Assembly (NCBI GenBank): GCA_018881555.1
Contig: JACAXG010000123.1
Coordinates: 2,336,460-2,400,459 of the forward strand
Reading direction: 5' to 3'
Source of the DNA: Amblyornis subalaris
Lineage: Eukaryota; Chordata; Aves; Passeriformes; Ptilonorhynchidae
DNA length: 64,000 nucleotides
The translations under genes and the position numbers were made by a program. How positions within the stretch are numbered: the stretch's first letter is position 1; the number at the start of each line of letters is the position of its first letter. The notes under the pieces are model-generated. The model saw only the letters and a list, made by a program, of their open reading frames with translations. It made no database searches and was not told where the DNA came from. Positions 27,841 to 39,838 of the stretch are shown piece after piece.

Positions 27841-27862
27841 GTATTACAGTGCACTGTAATAC
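27841..27862. repeat. Perfect 22-bp palindrome
   Basis: An 11-bp arm, GTATTACAGTG, is followed without spacer by its exact reverse complement CACTGTAATAC. Partial echoes of ACAGTG and ATTACAG continue to about 27903. With no loop it is a possible cruciform or dimeric protein site rather than a microRNA-type hairpin. Its function is unknown. Confidence 0.9.
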
Positions 27863-28501
27863 AGTGTCTACTACAATGTACTAGACAGTAGAGTTCTATT
27901 ACAGTCTTCTCTGATTACAACTTTACCGAGAAAGACATCAAGCAGTCTATTTTAACCTTCACCATTTTTAAAGAATGGAATACATTTGTCTATCATGCTT
28001 CTAAGTAAATTCAAAGTAACTTCTAATCACTGGAATATCAGAGAACATGGTTCTCTGATTCAGACTCGGGACTGAAGTGCTCATAAACCCATGCAAAATA
28101 TGGGAAGGCACAAACTGCCATTTAAAGTGCAGCTAAACCCCATAAATGTATCCCATATATGTCACAGCTCACTTCAATCATGCATGTAGATTATATGAGT
28201 GATGACAGAAATTAAATTCGGAGCTCTTTGGATTTTACTCAAGATTTCATACTGTGGCCTTCCTCACTAAAGGAAGTGATTTCATTCTATTGATTATTCA
28301 AAGTGACAGATTTCATTCTATTGATTAAAAATCAATTAAAATTATTTTGATAGAGTTCCATTAGTATGATTTGTATGATTAAAAAACAAGAACAGAATTT
28401 GTCTTCTGTCTTGCAGAATCTATTATGAAGAAACAAAATAGACCAGTACTAGCAAAGTTAGAAGGAGCTTTACGGAGACTTGAACAGTTCTGAAGGAAGA
28501 T

Positions 28502-28606
28502 ATCACAGAATCACAGAATAAGCTAAGTTGGAAGGGACCCATAAGGATAATTGAGTCCACCTCCCAGCCCGAAAGAGCATCACTCCCAAGAGTCACACCA
28601 TGTCCC
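28502..28606 (-). repeat. CR1 LINE 3' end, reverse orientation
   Basis: The + strand reads ATCACAGAATCACAGAAT, then AAGTTGGAAGGGACCCATAAGG, then GAGTCCACCTCC and AAGAGTCACACCATGTCCC. This is the reverse complement of an avian CR1 3' terminus, so the element runs on the minus strand and its tail is at 28502. About 105 bp remain. The wording matches the same subfamily as the forward copy at 31582-31858. An open frame at 28423-28614 crosses it and is not a gene. Confidence 0.9.
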
Positions 28607-28842
28607 AGTCTCAAAATCTGATGCCCTAAGAGACTGTACTTGTGCTAATCAAAATAAGTGAGGAATAAGTACAAATTAGAAGAATGCTTATAGAAATTAC
28701 AACTGGAAAAATGTGCTGAATTACATAAAAAATTCCAATAACCAATTTTAATTAAGAATAATTTTCTAGATTCTAACATTTTTTTCATATTTTTCTGAAC
28801 AACGTTATATAGTAAAACCTATAGTAGTATTTTAGTATAACA

Positions 28843-29223
28843 TGTTGCATCAGAAATATCAAGCCTGAAGGCTAAATTTTTATCCTTAATGTGGCCCTGC
28901 ATTTTGCAGTTCTTCAGATGTGCAGTGTTTTTGGTTCAGCGAAATAGTTTCTCACACATTTTTGTGTAAACACAAATTGTTAACCTAACGGCAAAGATTG
29001 TTATGAATTCCTAACCTATGTGATAGACATTATTACNAACCAGTGGACAGCAGGAGGTGGTATTCCCATCCTCCAATCCACGGTGGATTTGGAAAACATA
29101 TAAATAAAATGAGGGCAGAGGCCAGCTCTCTCTTCCTCCTCTCTTCTTCCTCCCTTTTGGCCTCTGCCTGTTGGAGAACCCTGACAGCTGNGTCCGTGTG
29201 TTTATTCGAANCCGAGAACAACA
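28843..29223 (+). mobile_element. Solo LTR, copy 1 of an inverted pair
   Basis: A 381-bp LTR-like unit beginning TGTTG and ending CAACA, with no retroviral coding sequence next to it. It has a TATA-like TATAAATAAA at 29099-29108. A pyrimidine-rich CTCTCTCTTCCTCC stretch follows, and the end is CCTGACAGCTG...GTCCGTGTGTTTATTCGAA...GAGAACAACA. A second copy in opposite orientation lies at 39839-40314; shared parts are nearly identical by eye. Compared with that copy, this one lacks roughly 95 bp near its 5' end. No convincing flanking duplication is seen (left ATAACA, right CCTTAA). The terminal TG...CA and LTR-like layout suggest an endogenous retrovirus; I cannot name the family with confidence. 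Confidence 0.78.
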
Positions 29224-30501
29224 CCTTAACAAAACTGGACTTGAAATTGTTTTCAATAAATGAAAAAATTAAACGCAAACATATGCCACTATGAAAATGT
29301 TTCAAAATGGAAGTGATATAACATTTCCAGATGTTGTTTTCTTCTGTTGCCTACTTGTATTTTTCTATATGCTAGGTGCTTTGCAAATATAAAAGAAAAA
29401 TCAGGTCTTTTTCCATACAGAAGTAAAAATTAATATTATTGATAACATATGTAATGGGAAGCTGAAAGAACACATAAAAGTGTTTGGTGGATGTTTACAT
29501 AGATGTACTGGTGATGGGGAAAGCTTGGGAAGCTGTAGAAAGTCTTCTCATTCCTTTCCTCTTCACACAACTGAAGAATATAATAAAACCTACAGTAGAA
29601 AAAGGTCTTGAAAGTGCTCAGAGCCATGTAAATGAAAGATGATGAACTCCAATTGTGATAATAATTTAGACTTTTATGGATCTCTAACTCCCATTGCAAT
29701 CTGAGATAGCCAGTTACAGAATTAGGAAAATGAGGTAATTTCTGATCTTCTTGTAGCACACTAGAGACCAAGAAATGTGTGAAATACTGACTTTGAGATA
29801 TTTTATATTGGGACTTCTACTTCCGATTTCCCTCCAGTATTTATTAAATAGATAAACAACTCNGAACCCTCAAAAAACATAATATCCCTTAATATCTATA
29901 AATAGACCATCATAAAAACCTTACCAGAAAAATCTGGCATAATCCTGACACANAAGGATTAAAAGGCTCTGTAATGTAACCCATCTTATCCTATTAATGT
30001 AATTGCAGGTGCCTTTCTTCCAGAAAGCCCTAATCCTTAAAAAGGGGAAGAAAAAAAAGGTGGCTTAAACCATTTCATTAAGTCATTTGCTTTTTACACT
30101 TCAATTTAAGTCAATTTCAGAGATTTTAAATGCGGATTTTGATTGTTTACCTGTACCAAATCTAACAATCTCTCATCATGTCCTAGGTCAGTCATCACAT
30201 TGAATGAAATAACAAAGATGAATCACATTTAAATAAACATCTAGACTATATCATGCAAAACAGAATAGGATAATATTTGTCTCNTGCTCAAAAGTTAAAA
30301 ATTCAGTACTAACATCCTTTTTGTTTTCTTTCTCCTGGATTAGGCAGTAGAATTGGATTTGCTGTGCCTTTATTAAAAATAATTTCTCCTAACTTTCAGA
30401 TTCCTATGTTTATGAAACACTAATATCTACCCATAAAATTTGACTAAGTGTCCAGATTATTATACTTCTTGCTTTTATTTTCTCCCTGTGCTTTTGTGAT
30501 A
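29224..30501. other. AT-rich DNA between two LTR insertions, no gene
   Basis: No gene is recognised. A 111-codon minus-strand frame at 29436-29771 has no recognisable motif. There is no gag-, pro-, pol- or env-like sequence between the LTR at 29223 and the next repeat, so the two LTRs here are not parts of one provirus. Confidence 0.6.
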
Positions 30502-30588
30502 CCATAGGATCACAGAATCATTCAAGTGGAAAAGAGCCCCAGCAGGCATCCAGTTCAGCCTCCTGCTCAAAGCAGGCCCTACGCACAT
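30502..30588 (-). repeat. CR1 LINE 3' end, reverse; left part of a split copy
   Basis: The + strand reads ATAGGATCACAGAATCATTCAAGTGG, then AGAGCCCCAGCAGGCATCCAG, the reverse complement of a CR1 tail and 3' UTR. The element runs on the minus strand with its tail at 30502. It is interrupted at 30589 by a solo LTR and resumes at 31236. The last six bases, GCACAT (30583-30588), are the left copy of the LTR target-site duplication. Confidence 0.85.
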
Positions 30589-30879
30589 AGTTGCGGTAGT
30601 GGAGCCCGCAGCGGGGGATGCTGTGGCGGCTGGGACCACAACGGGAGAGACCGATGGGCCAAAGGGCCCCGGAGTGATAGAGGTCCAACGGTGGGANGGC
30701 TCAGAGGTCTGAGGTCTGGTTATCACCTTAACCCCTGGGTTATGGTGAAGGAGGACGCCTCCCCATAAGGCCTTGTTATGTTATGTCAATGTTCCCCTGT
30801 TTGGTTGGCCTGTTACCTTGTCAATCTATGTTCCCTTATAAGGTTATGTTCTACCAAGTTCTCCCTTACTCGATGCCCC

Positions 30880-31017
30880 ATTGGTCCTGCTCCCCTGCTC
30901 CACCCATTGCCTACCNTCATTGGTTGCTGTAATGTCACCCCACCTTCTCTCCGCCCCCTGGCCCTCAACCCATTGGTCCCTGATGCTCTCCCCGCACCTT
31001 TTTCCCTGAGTATAAAA
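30880..31017 (+). promoter_or_regulatory. LTR promoter: three CCAAT-type boxes and TATA box
   Basis: ATTGG, the reverse of CCAAT, occurs at 30880-30884, 30919-30923 and 30972-30976. TATAAAA follows at 31011-31017 in the context CCTGAGTATAAAACCCC. This is the standard layout of a retroviral U3 promoter. Transcription would start roughly 25-30 bp downstream on the + strand. Present activity is unknown. Confidence 0.7.
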
Positions 31018-31072
31018 CCCCTGGACCCTCCATTACTTCGGGCTCTTTGTCCCTGGACTCCCTCCTGCATGC

Positions 31073-31078
31073 AATAAA
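31073..31078 (+). terminator. AATAAA poly(A) signal of the solo LTR
   Basis: AATAAA in CATGCAATAAACCTTG, about 56 bp after the TATA box, marks the R region of the LTR at 30589-31235. Confidence 0.7.
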
Positions 31079-31235
31079 CCTTGTACCTCAGAAGAGCCCC
31101 TCTCGCCTCTTTGCTTCTGGCTGCATCAGTGAGCCATCCTGTGTGTGCGCGTGAGTGTGTTAGCCCTCCAGAGCGGCTTCCCAGCTGGGGACNCTTTTGG
31201 AAGGTTGCGGCACCCACCGACCACCCGCCGCAACA

Positions 31236-31540
31236 GCACATTTCACACCAGGTTGCTCAGAGCTTTGTCTAGTTGGGCCAGAGCTCTCACAGGCCTTCTA
31301 GGTCCAATACTTGATTATTCCTTTAGAGGAAACTTTTCTTTATCTAGTCACATCCTGCCCTGCTTCACTTAATGGCTGTTGTCTCATCATCCTGCCAGGC
31401 ACCACTGTGAGGAGCCTGCCTCAGTTTCCCACTACCCATCCTGTAGGTATGGGCATACTGCTACTAGCTCTCCTCAGAGCCACCTATTCCTCCAGGCTTA
31501 AAAGTAATAATTTCCTTAGCCTATCCTCATAGCATCTTTA
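31236..31540 (-). repeat. CR1 LINE, reverse; right part of the split copy
   Basis: After the right GCACAT the + strand continues with CACACCAGGTTGCTCAGAGC, TTTGTCTAGTTGGGCC and a TTAGAGGAAACTTTTCTTTA stretch. It ends in CCAGGCTTAAAAGTAATAAT and CCTTAGCCTATCCTCATAGC. These are reverse-strand CR1 landmarks moving upstream from the 3' UTR into the end of ORF2, so this continues the copy that starts at 30502. Removing the LTR and one GCACAT rejoins them. The edge near 31540 is approximate. Confidence 0.8.
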
Positions 31541-31581
31541 AAACNAAATATTTATTGTCTTCTTACAAGGAACTTCCTCAC

Positions 31582-31858
31582 AAGGGCAGGTGGAGAGGGG
31601 CACGCATTGATCTCTCCTCTGGCGACCAGTGACAGGACCCAAGGGAGTGGCATGAAGCTGTGTCACGGGAGGTTTAGGCTGGATATCAGGAAAAGGTTCT
31701 TCACCCAGAGGGTGGTTGGGCACTGGAACAGGCTCCCCAGGGAAGTGGTCACAGCATCAAGCCTGACAGAGTTCAAAGAGTGTTTGGACAATGCTCTTAG
31801 GCACATGGTGTGACTCTTGGGGTGTCCTGTGCTGGGTTGGGAGTTGTCCTGTNCAGGG
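31582..31858 (+). repeat. CR1 LINE 3' region, forward
   Basis: The landmarks are GCAGGTGGAGAGGGGC, TGATCTCTCCTCTGGCGACC, AGTGACAGGACCC, GGTTTAGGCTGGATATCAGG, AAAGGTTCTTCACCCAGAGG, CTGGAACAGGCTCCCCAGGG and the GACAGAGTTCAAAGAGTGTT stretch. The copy breaks up just after GGGAGTTG, before the usual tail. It lies head to head with the reverse CR1 that ends at about 31540. Frames at 31607-31813 and 31663-31893 are remnants or shadows of it, not separate genes. Confidence 0.92.
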
Positions 31859-34800
31859 CTTTGTATACTGCTTGGTTTTGCGTTCATTTCCATTGAAGAA
31901 TTGCTCTTGGCAGCAAATTTCTTTTTTTTTAAATCACCTAGAAGATTTCTTTAAATTGTTTGGACAATTTGGAAGATAACATATTAACATATTTCTCTGG
32001 TGAGGATGAGTAGTGATACTCAAAAAATCCTAAATTGTGTTTGTAAATCAGTGGTCATATGTACTTCATGACTTCTTCCTAATTTTCTCATTTTGGTTGC
32101 TGAATCACTGACAAAATAATTTCAATCAGTCCTCCAGACCTAGATGCTTTTGAATCTCCCTCCCTTTTGAAGAATAGTGGAAGAATACTTTGACGCCATT
32201 CATGTAATACTTTCTCAAATTATTTTCCCACTTTCATTAAAATGCTATAGCATTAGGTAGAAAGACAGAGAGAACACCAGTTCTGGCAATATTTTTGGGA
32301 TTAAATAGGGTGTAATAATCCTGGAGAAAGTCCCCTCGACCACAGGAATTTTTAATTGAATGTTTGCGTCATTTTGCCAATAAAACAAACCTGGTATCAC
32401 TACTCCTATGAAACAAAAATTCCAAATAAATACTTTCTGTAAAAAAACCCAAACCTCTGAAGAGATCAGGAACAAGTAAATGTATTGAGTAGTAGGCCAA
32501 GATGCAGACCAGCATGCATGGAGTCAGAATTCATGCTCAGCCTTGCTGCATTTTCATGATAGACTAACAAGATCCCACAANGCATACATCAAATGCATTC
32601 AGTGTTAAGTACCTTGAATCTGCAAAATTTCCCAGCTTATGCATCTGTCNCTTTAGCTTGTGCTACACAGGATGTACTGTGTTACGTTATGACTAAGATC
32701 TTCAAGAAGAATAAAAGCATATCAGCTTGCAGCTTGTAATAAACCAAGAATAGGCAATAATTCTTAACATAATATTAAAAGTCTGTTTAAAATTCAATGC
32801 ATCCAGCCTCGGCAGGTGAAAAATCAACTCACTTCACCTTCTGTTTTTGACAGCTTTTTTTCACATTTCACTTTTAAACAGCAATTTATAAATTGTCTGA
32901 CCCCTTTCGGTCAGGTATGCCATTCAGTAATATGAACTGGCATGCATGTTCTGATTGGAAAATGTTTTTGCTGTGATAGAAGCTGAATTAAGTAAGTAAT
33001 TAAACATTTTAGTTCTTGCTAAATGATAGTAGCAGAAAATGAACAGGAAATGCTCCTTAAATCTGCCTGAAATCTAGCCCATTTTTTGTAGTCTAAGACA
33101 ATTTTCAAGACTATTAAATGTTGCATTAGCTTCAGAATATTACAGAAANACTGAAACAGATGCAAATGAAACCTGCTATTGTTCCTTACCTTGAAACTTA
33201 CTTTTAAACTTAACATCAACAAAGTGATTTATTTTTATGTTGGAAAATCAAAACTCCCAAGACTGATCTTTTCCTAAGAACAAAATTATTTCTGTTCACA
33301 TGAAAAAGTAATGTGTTATTACATTAGTTTATTTGCTATTTTTAATTCTGATTCAGACATCAGTCACACTACTGTTTCAAGTCTCTAGGTCTGGATGGCT
33401 GTAGCTTTGTTTTAGNCCTACAAGAGTCAATAATTATTTTAAATTATCATAGGCAGGCTTCAAAATGTTCCTTCAAAAAAATGAGAATGGTCTATTTGCT
33501 CAGCTTTGCAGACTTTGAATGGTATTGTCTCTAGTTATTTATATATTTAGTATATAAACCCTTTTAGACTCAATCGGAATTGCATATAAATAAAACTTTT
33601 TCTATCTGCTTATTATTAACATCTATTCTGGAAGACAGTAGCGCATGATAAGAAGAGTAGATGCTACAAAGAGAAGCTATATGAGTAGAAACACAGTTCT
33701 AACTGAAGGGCAATAGCTGAAAAGGGAGCTTATGTCTGTGTTTTGCAAAGTGTTGAAAACACAGCATTTATTACAAATGCAGCAGCCACTAATATTTCTT
33801 AAGTCCTGATTCAACAGTTCCTGGATACGNTCCTGGAAACTACTCTGTGAAAACAGATGCCTGTACTCATATAAAGTTTCTTGCCGTACTGAGATTCTGC
33901 ACCTGAACAGACAATTGCAACTCAACACATTTAAACAAAGGCATATTATTATTTAGACATAAAAACTCAGTACGAACTTATCCTGTAAATTATTGTGTCC
34001 TCTCGAGGAATATGTGGAACTTTACAGTTGGATCATCTGAACTCTTNGAAAGCAGAGGATACAAAGTATATGTTTTGTTATCAAAAAGAAAGATCTATTG
34101 CAGAAATCAAGGAGGTGTTGGAAATGCATTATTTCCATTACACTACTTCTCTGATTAGAAGTTGGATTTATGGTTTCAAGGTCACAATAAAAGCCTTCAG
34201 TTCCTGTGAATTTCNAGTGTGCAAACAACTTTTAATTCCAATTTAGCTTATTCAAAACCATTCAATTCACTTTGCATTAATATCAGATGGCATTATGATT
34301 TCTTCATCCATTTGATTCCTCAATATTTGGCCTATAAGTTGAAAAACACAGTATTCTATTTTTTGTCATTACTAACCCTAAACCTCAGATTGCAGCTATC
34401 TTCCTCGCAGGCATTTAGCATCAGCCTTGTCTTCTTCAGATCTTTTGTTCCTGCCTAACATTACATGAGACTTTTTCCATAAGAGGCAAGCTACAGTGCT
34501 TTTCCATTCTCCTACATCTTTGGGCCTTTTGTCAGTAAGGGAGTGAAGACGGAAACTGATTTTCTCCATACCTTTTACATTTTTCAATGTAGGTAAGCAA
34601 AACTGAAACATTTAAAACAAATGCTGGAGAGGCGGAATGGCACCATAATGCAACACTTCATGATTGTACTGAAATATCATATTTCCANGAGAGGAGTGTT
34701 GCATCAAGCAAAACTAATAAAGGCAGCTGCTAAGAAATATGTAATTTTACATCTGGCACTATTATAAAATTTCTCTGTTTTCTTATGAATCTATTACTTC

Positions 34801-37800
34801 TTCTTAGCAAAAGCTTTTAAGACACTGATTAGAAATTGTAACCTTGTACATTTTATGAAACATGAATTATGTCCCTATTGTGTTTCTAAAGAATGAATAG
34901 ACTATAAGATAAATCTAAACCAATGAAATTAGAATTTAAGGAGGTATAAATGTTAGTGCATCCGCTTAATAGGTTGTATTTTCATGACAATTATANGAAA
35001 ATAGAGTTAGTTTTTGAAATGTGTTTCACAGTATTTTTCTGAGAATCTCGGCTAGATCTGAACATTGAGAAGTAACACAAGATTAATTAAAGTAGTGTAT
35101 TGCTTTTATCAGCACCTATGAAACTTGACAGTTACCATCTCTCTAAAGTAAATACAAAGCAGCAGATATGTGTGAGTCATTTACTGCAGCTATATTGCTC
35201 CTGCTAATTTATGATGTAAATGATTTAACAATTACTACGAACATTAGAGCCTTAGGGAGCAGTTGTCCAACATGTTTCTGTCTGACAAGAGTCATCTATC
35301 TTGCTCTTGATGTGTTGGGAGCTTTAAGCAGATGCATCACGACCCAGCACTGTTCNTGTGGCTGACCTGTGGAAAATCCCATGTGTATCAATGGAAAATA
35401 AATCCCTTAAATTGCAGAGATAACTCTTACATGGTTATGAAGCTTCAATTTAACAGTAGAAGCCTGCAAGGGGAAAAAGTAACTTCCAGCATCTGTGGAT
35501 CTCTGTCTTTTCCTCTGCTCTTGAACATTTTCAACTCCTTACAATGTTTTGAGATACCACTAATAGAGATGAGATATAAGACACTGTTTGTTTTGTATGC
35601 CTATAACATTCTGTGATGCTTTGAAAAATAACGTTGTTCTACATTCCTCTTACCTCCTGTTTTGCTCATANTGTTCTAGTTGTCCCCCCACAGAGACAAG
35701 GCCAAATATGATTAACAATTAATAATAAATGCTTCCTTTTAAATGGCTTCATCAGCTAAGCAAAATTGATGTATATGTAAAAAATAAAAAGCATAGTTAT
35801 ACTAAGTAAAAGCCTGAAGCAACCATAACTGCATTGTTCTATGACAACCAAGTGATACTACACCAAGGAAATTCAGTAGGTTAAGCATCCAAATTAAAAC
35901 ATTACTCTAATATTAATGGAAGTTGTATGTCTTCTACTACAGATGAACTGCTTCTCTGCACATTAACCTAAGACTGAAAGAAGACTCTTTCATGGTTTCC
36001 TATGAAGGAAAATGATAATCTGTATTTCTTCAGATTTAAGACAACCAAAAGTTTAGTATAAAGTACCAAACAGATTACAGATGATTTCCTTCTATGGAGT
36101 ATATTGTTTAACTTCTATACACTGCATTTTAAAGTTTTACAGAAAATCTGTGTAAAAAATTATGACATTCATATTGAAAAAGATAGGAAAGTTGTAAGAC
36201 CTGTTGAGTTACTTCCAAAAAGAGTCAGTTCTGGAGATCTCATTAAAAGATGTGTTTCACTAAGTNATGCAGCTAACCAAAGCACCCACCAAAATCTGGC
36301 AAGACTATATTTTACTCTGATCTAAAAATCTCTTTTGAGATTTGAAGGAGAGTAACCAAATTATTTTTGGAGCATCCTTTTTCTCTCTATATAGAAAATG
36401 GCAATATGAAAGAGGAAGAAAAAGAAGAGTACGATTGTAGAACTCGTNGATTTGTGTAATTCCCTATTTCCTCCTCTCTGCTCTCAGGATTTATTCATTT
36501 TACATTAAACAATCACTGGAGGATATACAAGGATTGGAAACCCAAGACTACTCCTCGTTCATCTCCCGATTACTGTCTTACAGAACTAACTCATGCTTTC
36601 ACTCTCTGACACACAATCATTTATTATTTTCTGCAGTGTGACACAGCAGAAAGAGTTATATCAGTAAATCTATCAACCTGCCAGTGTAAGAACGCAGAAC
36701 CCGGTGGTCCTCCCATCTGAAGAAAGGACTGCCATTAATTACTATTCTGCCAGGCTGAAGAGAGAGCGGAAGGACCCATTTTAACTCCTACATTTTAGTG
36801 TTCTTTTCAGTTGATATGGTTGTGGCTTTCTGTGAATCCAATCATGTCAGTATGAGTTTGGCTGTAGTGACTATCATAACTTACCATTATTTACTAAGCT
36901 CTGACAACTCTATATTCATTACTTCCTACTTACTCCCTCCACTCTATCCCAACCTATTTGTAACTCCAAGATTTTAGCTTCTGGTAAATGGAAGTAGAGG
37001 GCCAGAGGAAACTAGAATAAATTTCTTTTTATCTGAGTCGAAAACAGCTCTTGGATACCCAGAGAACACATAAAGGACATATCATACTACAAAAGGGTAC
37101 CAAAGGNAAAAAAAAACCCAACAAAATACATAAAAATAAGCTTTCTGTGAGAAGATAAAATTCTATATTTATTCAGAAGAAAGAAGGACCTATGATACTG
37201 GGAAAAAAGAGAAGCTACATGGAAGACGCCTTTTTGGGAACATGATGGAACAACAAAGATTAGTAATAGTGCAATGTAATACCTAGTTATGAACTATACA
37301 GGAAGGACAGATTAGGCTGAAGAATAATAATATCCATGTAGTATCATTAATCCCAAAAAAATACATCAGTAATCTTGCTTTAAACTCATACTTCTGCTTT
37401 ACAGCACAAATGATAGTTTTCTTTAGCCAAATGTTCCCCACTTTATTGGTTTTTTACTGATCCCATCTTTACTGATCGTTTCTGTTGAGGCAATACATCA
37501 AATGTTGTCTTGAAGTCCTTACAGATCATATCTATCACATTTTCCTTATTAAAGAACCAAACCCATAAAATGTCTCTTTAAATTAAAGCCACACTACATT
37601 TTATCCCATCCTCGATTTAATGCTCTTGCATACTTGAACTATTCTTTATTATTCTTTAAAGGTTCCCAGGTTAAGAAATTTCTCCTTTTCCATGGTGTTT
37701 TTACATTTAGGTGTAAACAACTCTCCCACTTATCTGCTACTTGTCTCTTCAAGTTTTCAGACCACTGAGTTTATGGAGCCAGTGANAAGTGAGCAAATCT

Positions 37801-39838
37801 ATGCAAAGATAGCTATACTTTGTATAGCTAGCTGTGGTGTAGGTAAATCTTAATGGTTCTAGGCACAAACTGACGAACTGTGCTGGGCTGTGCCAGTTAT
37901 GTGCAGAATCCATTCATATACATCTGCATTTTGTTCCCAAGATTGCTCTGGACTGTCTCTTCTTATTTTTCCATGCCTAATAGATTGAGGAAACCAGAAC
38001 ACCATAATACTGCATTTGACCCTGCATTAACTTCACATTACACTTATATTAAGAGACTTAATGCCATTCCTAAAATAATAAACTTTCGATAAAGAAGGGT
38101 GTTACGTACTGGATGTGTTGCCCAGAAACTTCCAAGCAGGTGGCCAGAAACATGCTATTTCATTATCTGGGGCATTCCAGCCCAGCACTAATTCAGATAA
38201 TGAAAACCATGACTAAAATACTTGCTGTTCTCCCATCATATGTCATACTGTTCAATAGATTAAATAAAAACTCTTATAGTGGAGCTGCTATTTCTTTCCA
38301 TATCGTCCTTATTCATTCAGCATTGTGTATGAGGGATTTTCCCAATTTCCCCAAATGATACATAATAAACATTTGTTTGCTGTCACCTCTAACTTGTCAT
38401 CATTAATACTACATGAAAGTATTGGGAGCTATTGTTATTTTGAAAGTGATTTTTCTAAATATTTAAATAATCTTTCTANAATGTCCCTTTATAGACAACC
38501 TTAAGATAGTCAGGCCTATCAAATGTTTTGTATATTTGCACAAGTCTCAATAAAGATGGATGAGAAGATCCTCCAAATACACTGATGAATGTGAAATAGA
38601 ATGAAAACAACCAGTAAGTGTTGTTTATGATTGCTAAATCATTGCATGTTTGTCATTCTGTAAGACATCTGAAGCTTTTCATTGATGGAGAGCGAATATT
38701 GAATGACATGCACCACAAGATGAGATTTCATGAATTCTGGCTGAAAAATGCATTAAAAAACTTACAATGATTTAGGAAATCAGTCTATGCGCAACTCATA
38801 AAAACATGTAAGTCTGAAGTCCTCTTTTGATGCGGATCAAGCACTTGCTGACAGGTTACAACACATATTCTTCAGTCTATATGCATAAGGGAACCGTTAA
38901 CCTTAGCAACTGGTCTCCAACAACCAAAGAATAACCAGCCTAAAAAGCATCCTGGCAAGGAAGGCAGTTGTGTCAACACTGATTGGAAAGAAAGGAGGTT
39001 CCGGAGATACAGATTTGCTCTAAGAGAAAAGGTGCTATATAAACTTGGATAGGGCTCTTAGAGAAGAAAGTAAGTAAAAAGCCCCTCACTTTAAGAAAGA
39101 TATCTTCTTTAGTCAAAGGTCAGGCCATGGAAGTGAAATACAATGACAGGTGTTTACGAAAGAAAGACCAGACATGCTCCAGAAATTCTTATAAGTTGAC
39201 AGAAGTAACATGAAAAGGAGAAATGAAAATTTAGCTAAAATTTGCATGAATATAGACCTCAGAAAATGAATTTTTTTTGCTAAGTCTTTTATGCTTCTTA
39301 TCCCAGTACTATCAACAGTTAATAAAAGAATTCTAGGTCTACTGATTGACAAAACTTGGAATATGAACTATTCTGTGGCTCCCTAGAATATGGGACTGGC
39401 CAGCTGGAATATTAAAAGTTCATCCTTGTCCACAGAGGATTAATTCTACTTCAGGGGTTCCAGCTAGACTTAGACTAGTACACATACATTTAAAAGTTCT
39501 GTTGTGCTAAAAAGAGTCAACTTTGTTCAAAACAGAACCGTTTACTGTTAGTTTTACTGTCAGCTTTATTCAGATGGACAGATCAATGTACTAGGTTTGC
39601 ACATGTCAGTGAGTGACATCTGTACACAGCAGTTTTCCTCACAGACATTCTCGAGCTAAAGAGGTGGTGTGTTTTTGGGAGAAGGCAAGTACTCCGTGTA
39701 TATCACAGGTAGAAAGACTTTATTTGAAAGTACAACTCAGTCCCTGTAACTCTGCTGGACATCTGTGATAGCTATATTGCCACAAAACCATTCATGCTCC
39801 AGGAGAAGAAAGCTATTGCACATTAAAACATTGAGGGA
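31859..39838. other. AT-rich DNA, no gene; CNE-like patch at 32790-33010
   Basis: No gene or repeat family is recognised with confidence. Open frames are at most about 94 codons and look random. The stretch at about 32790-33010 contains a 12-bp palindrome (AATTTATAAATT, 32883-32894) and a small hairpin (CTGACC/GGTCAG). It reads like conserved noncoding DNA. A TATA-like TATATAAA near 39037 has no supporting LTR structure. Confidence 0.5.

Larger units (their letters stand above)
21858..28501. other. AT-rich DNA, no gene; possible conserved patches
   Basis: No gene is recognised; open frames are at most about 102 codons. A hairpin lies at 23643-23665 and a perfect palindrome at 27841-27862. 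A dinucleotide run is at 26599-26623. Stretches around 24820-24970, 25580-26110 and 26640-26770 have the dense mixed-motif texture of conserved noncoding sequence, but this cannot be proved here. Confidence 0.5.
30589..31235 (+). mobile_element. GC-rich solo LTR inserted in a CR1 copy
   Basis: A 647-bp solo LTR with near-complementary ends (AGTTGCGG at the start and CCGCAACA at the end, one mismatch from TGTTGCGG/CCGCAACA). It is flanked by a 6-bp target-site duplication, GCACAT, at 30583-30588 and 31236-31241. U3 carries three ATTGG (reverse CCAAT) motifs and a TATAAAA box at 31011-31017; AATAAA is at 31073-31078. A 6-bp duplication fits class I/II-like retroviruses better than ERVL. If the duplication is read as 5 bp, the start shifts to TA at 30588. 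No internal retroviral sequence remains. Open frames inside it (such as 142 codons on minus at 30813-31241) merely reflect its high GC. The family is not identified. Confidence 0.88.

Noticed and set aside
30813..31241. 142-codon minus-strand open frame
   Set aside because: Lies inside the GC-rich solo LTR; openness follows from low stop density in GC-rich sequence.
39030..39050. TATATAAA promoter-like motif near 39037
   Set aside because: No poly(A) signal, LTR ends or flanking repeat; A/T words like this are common here.
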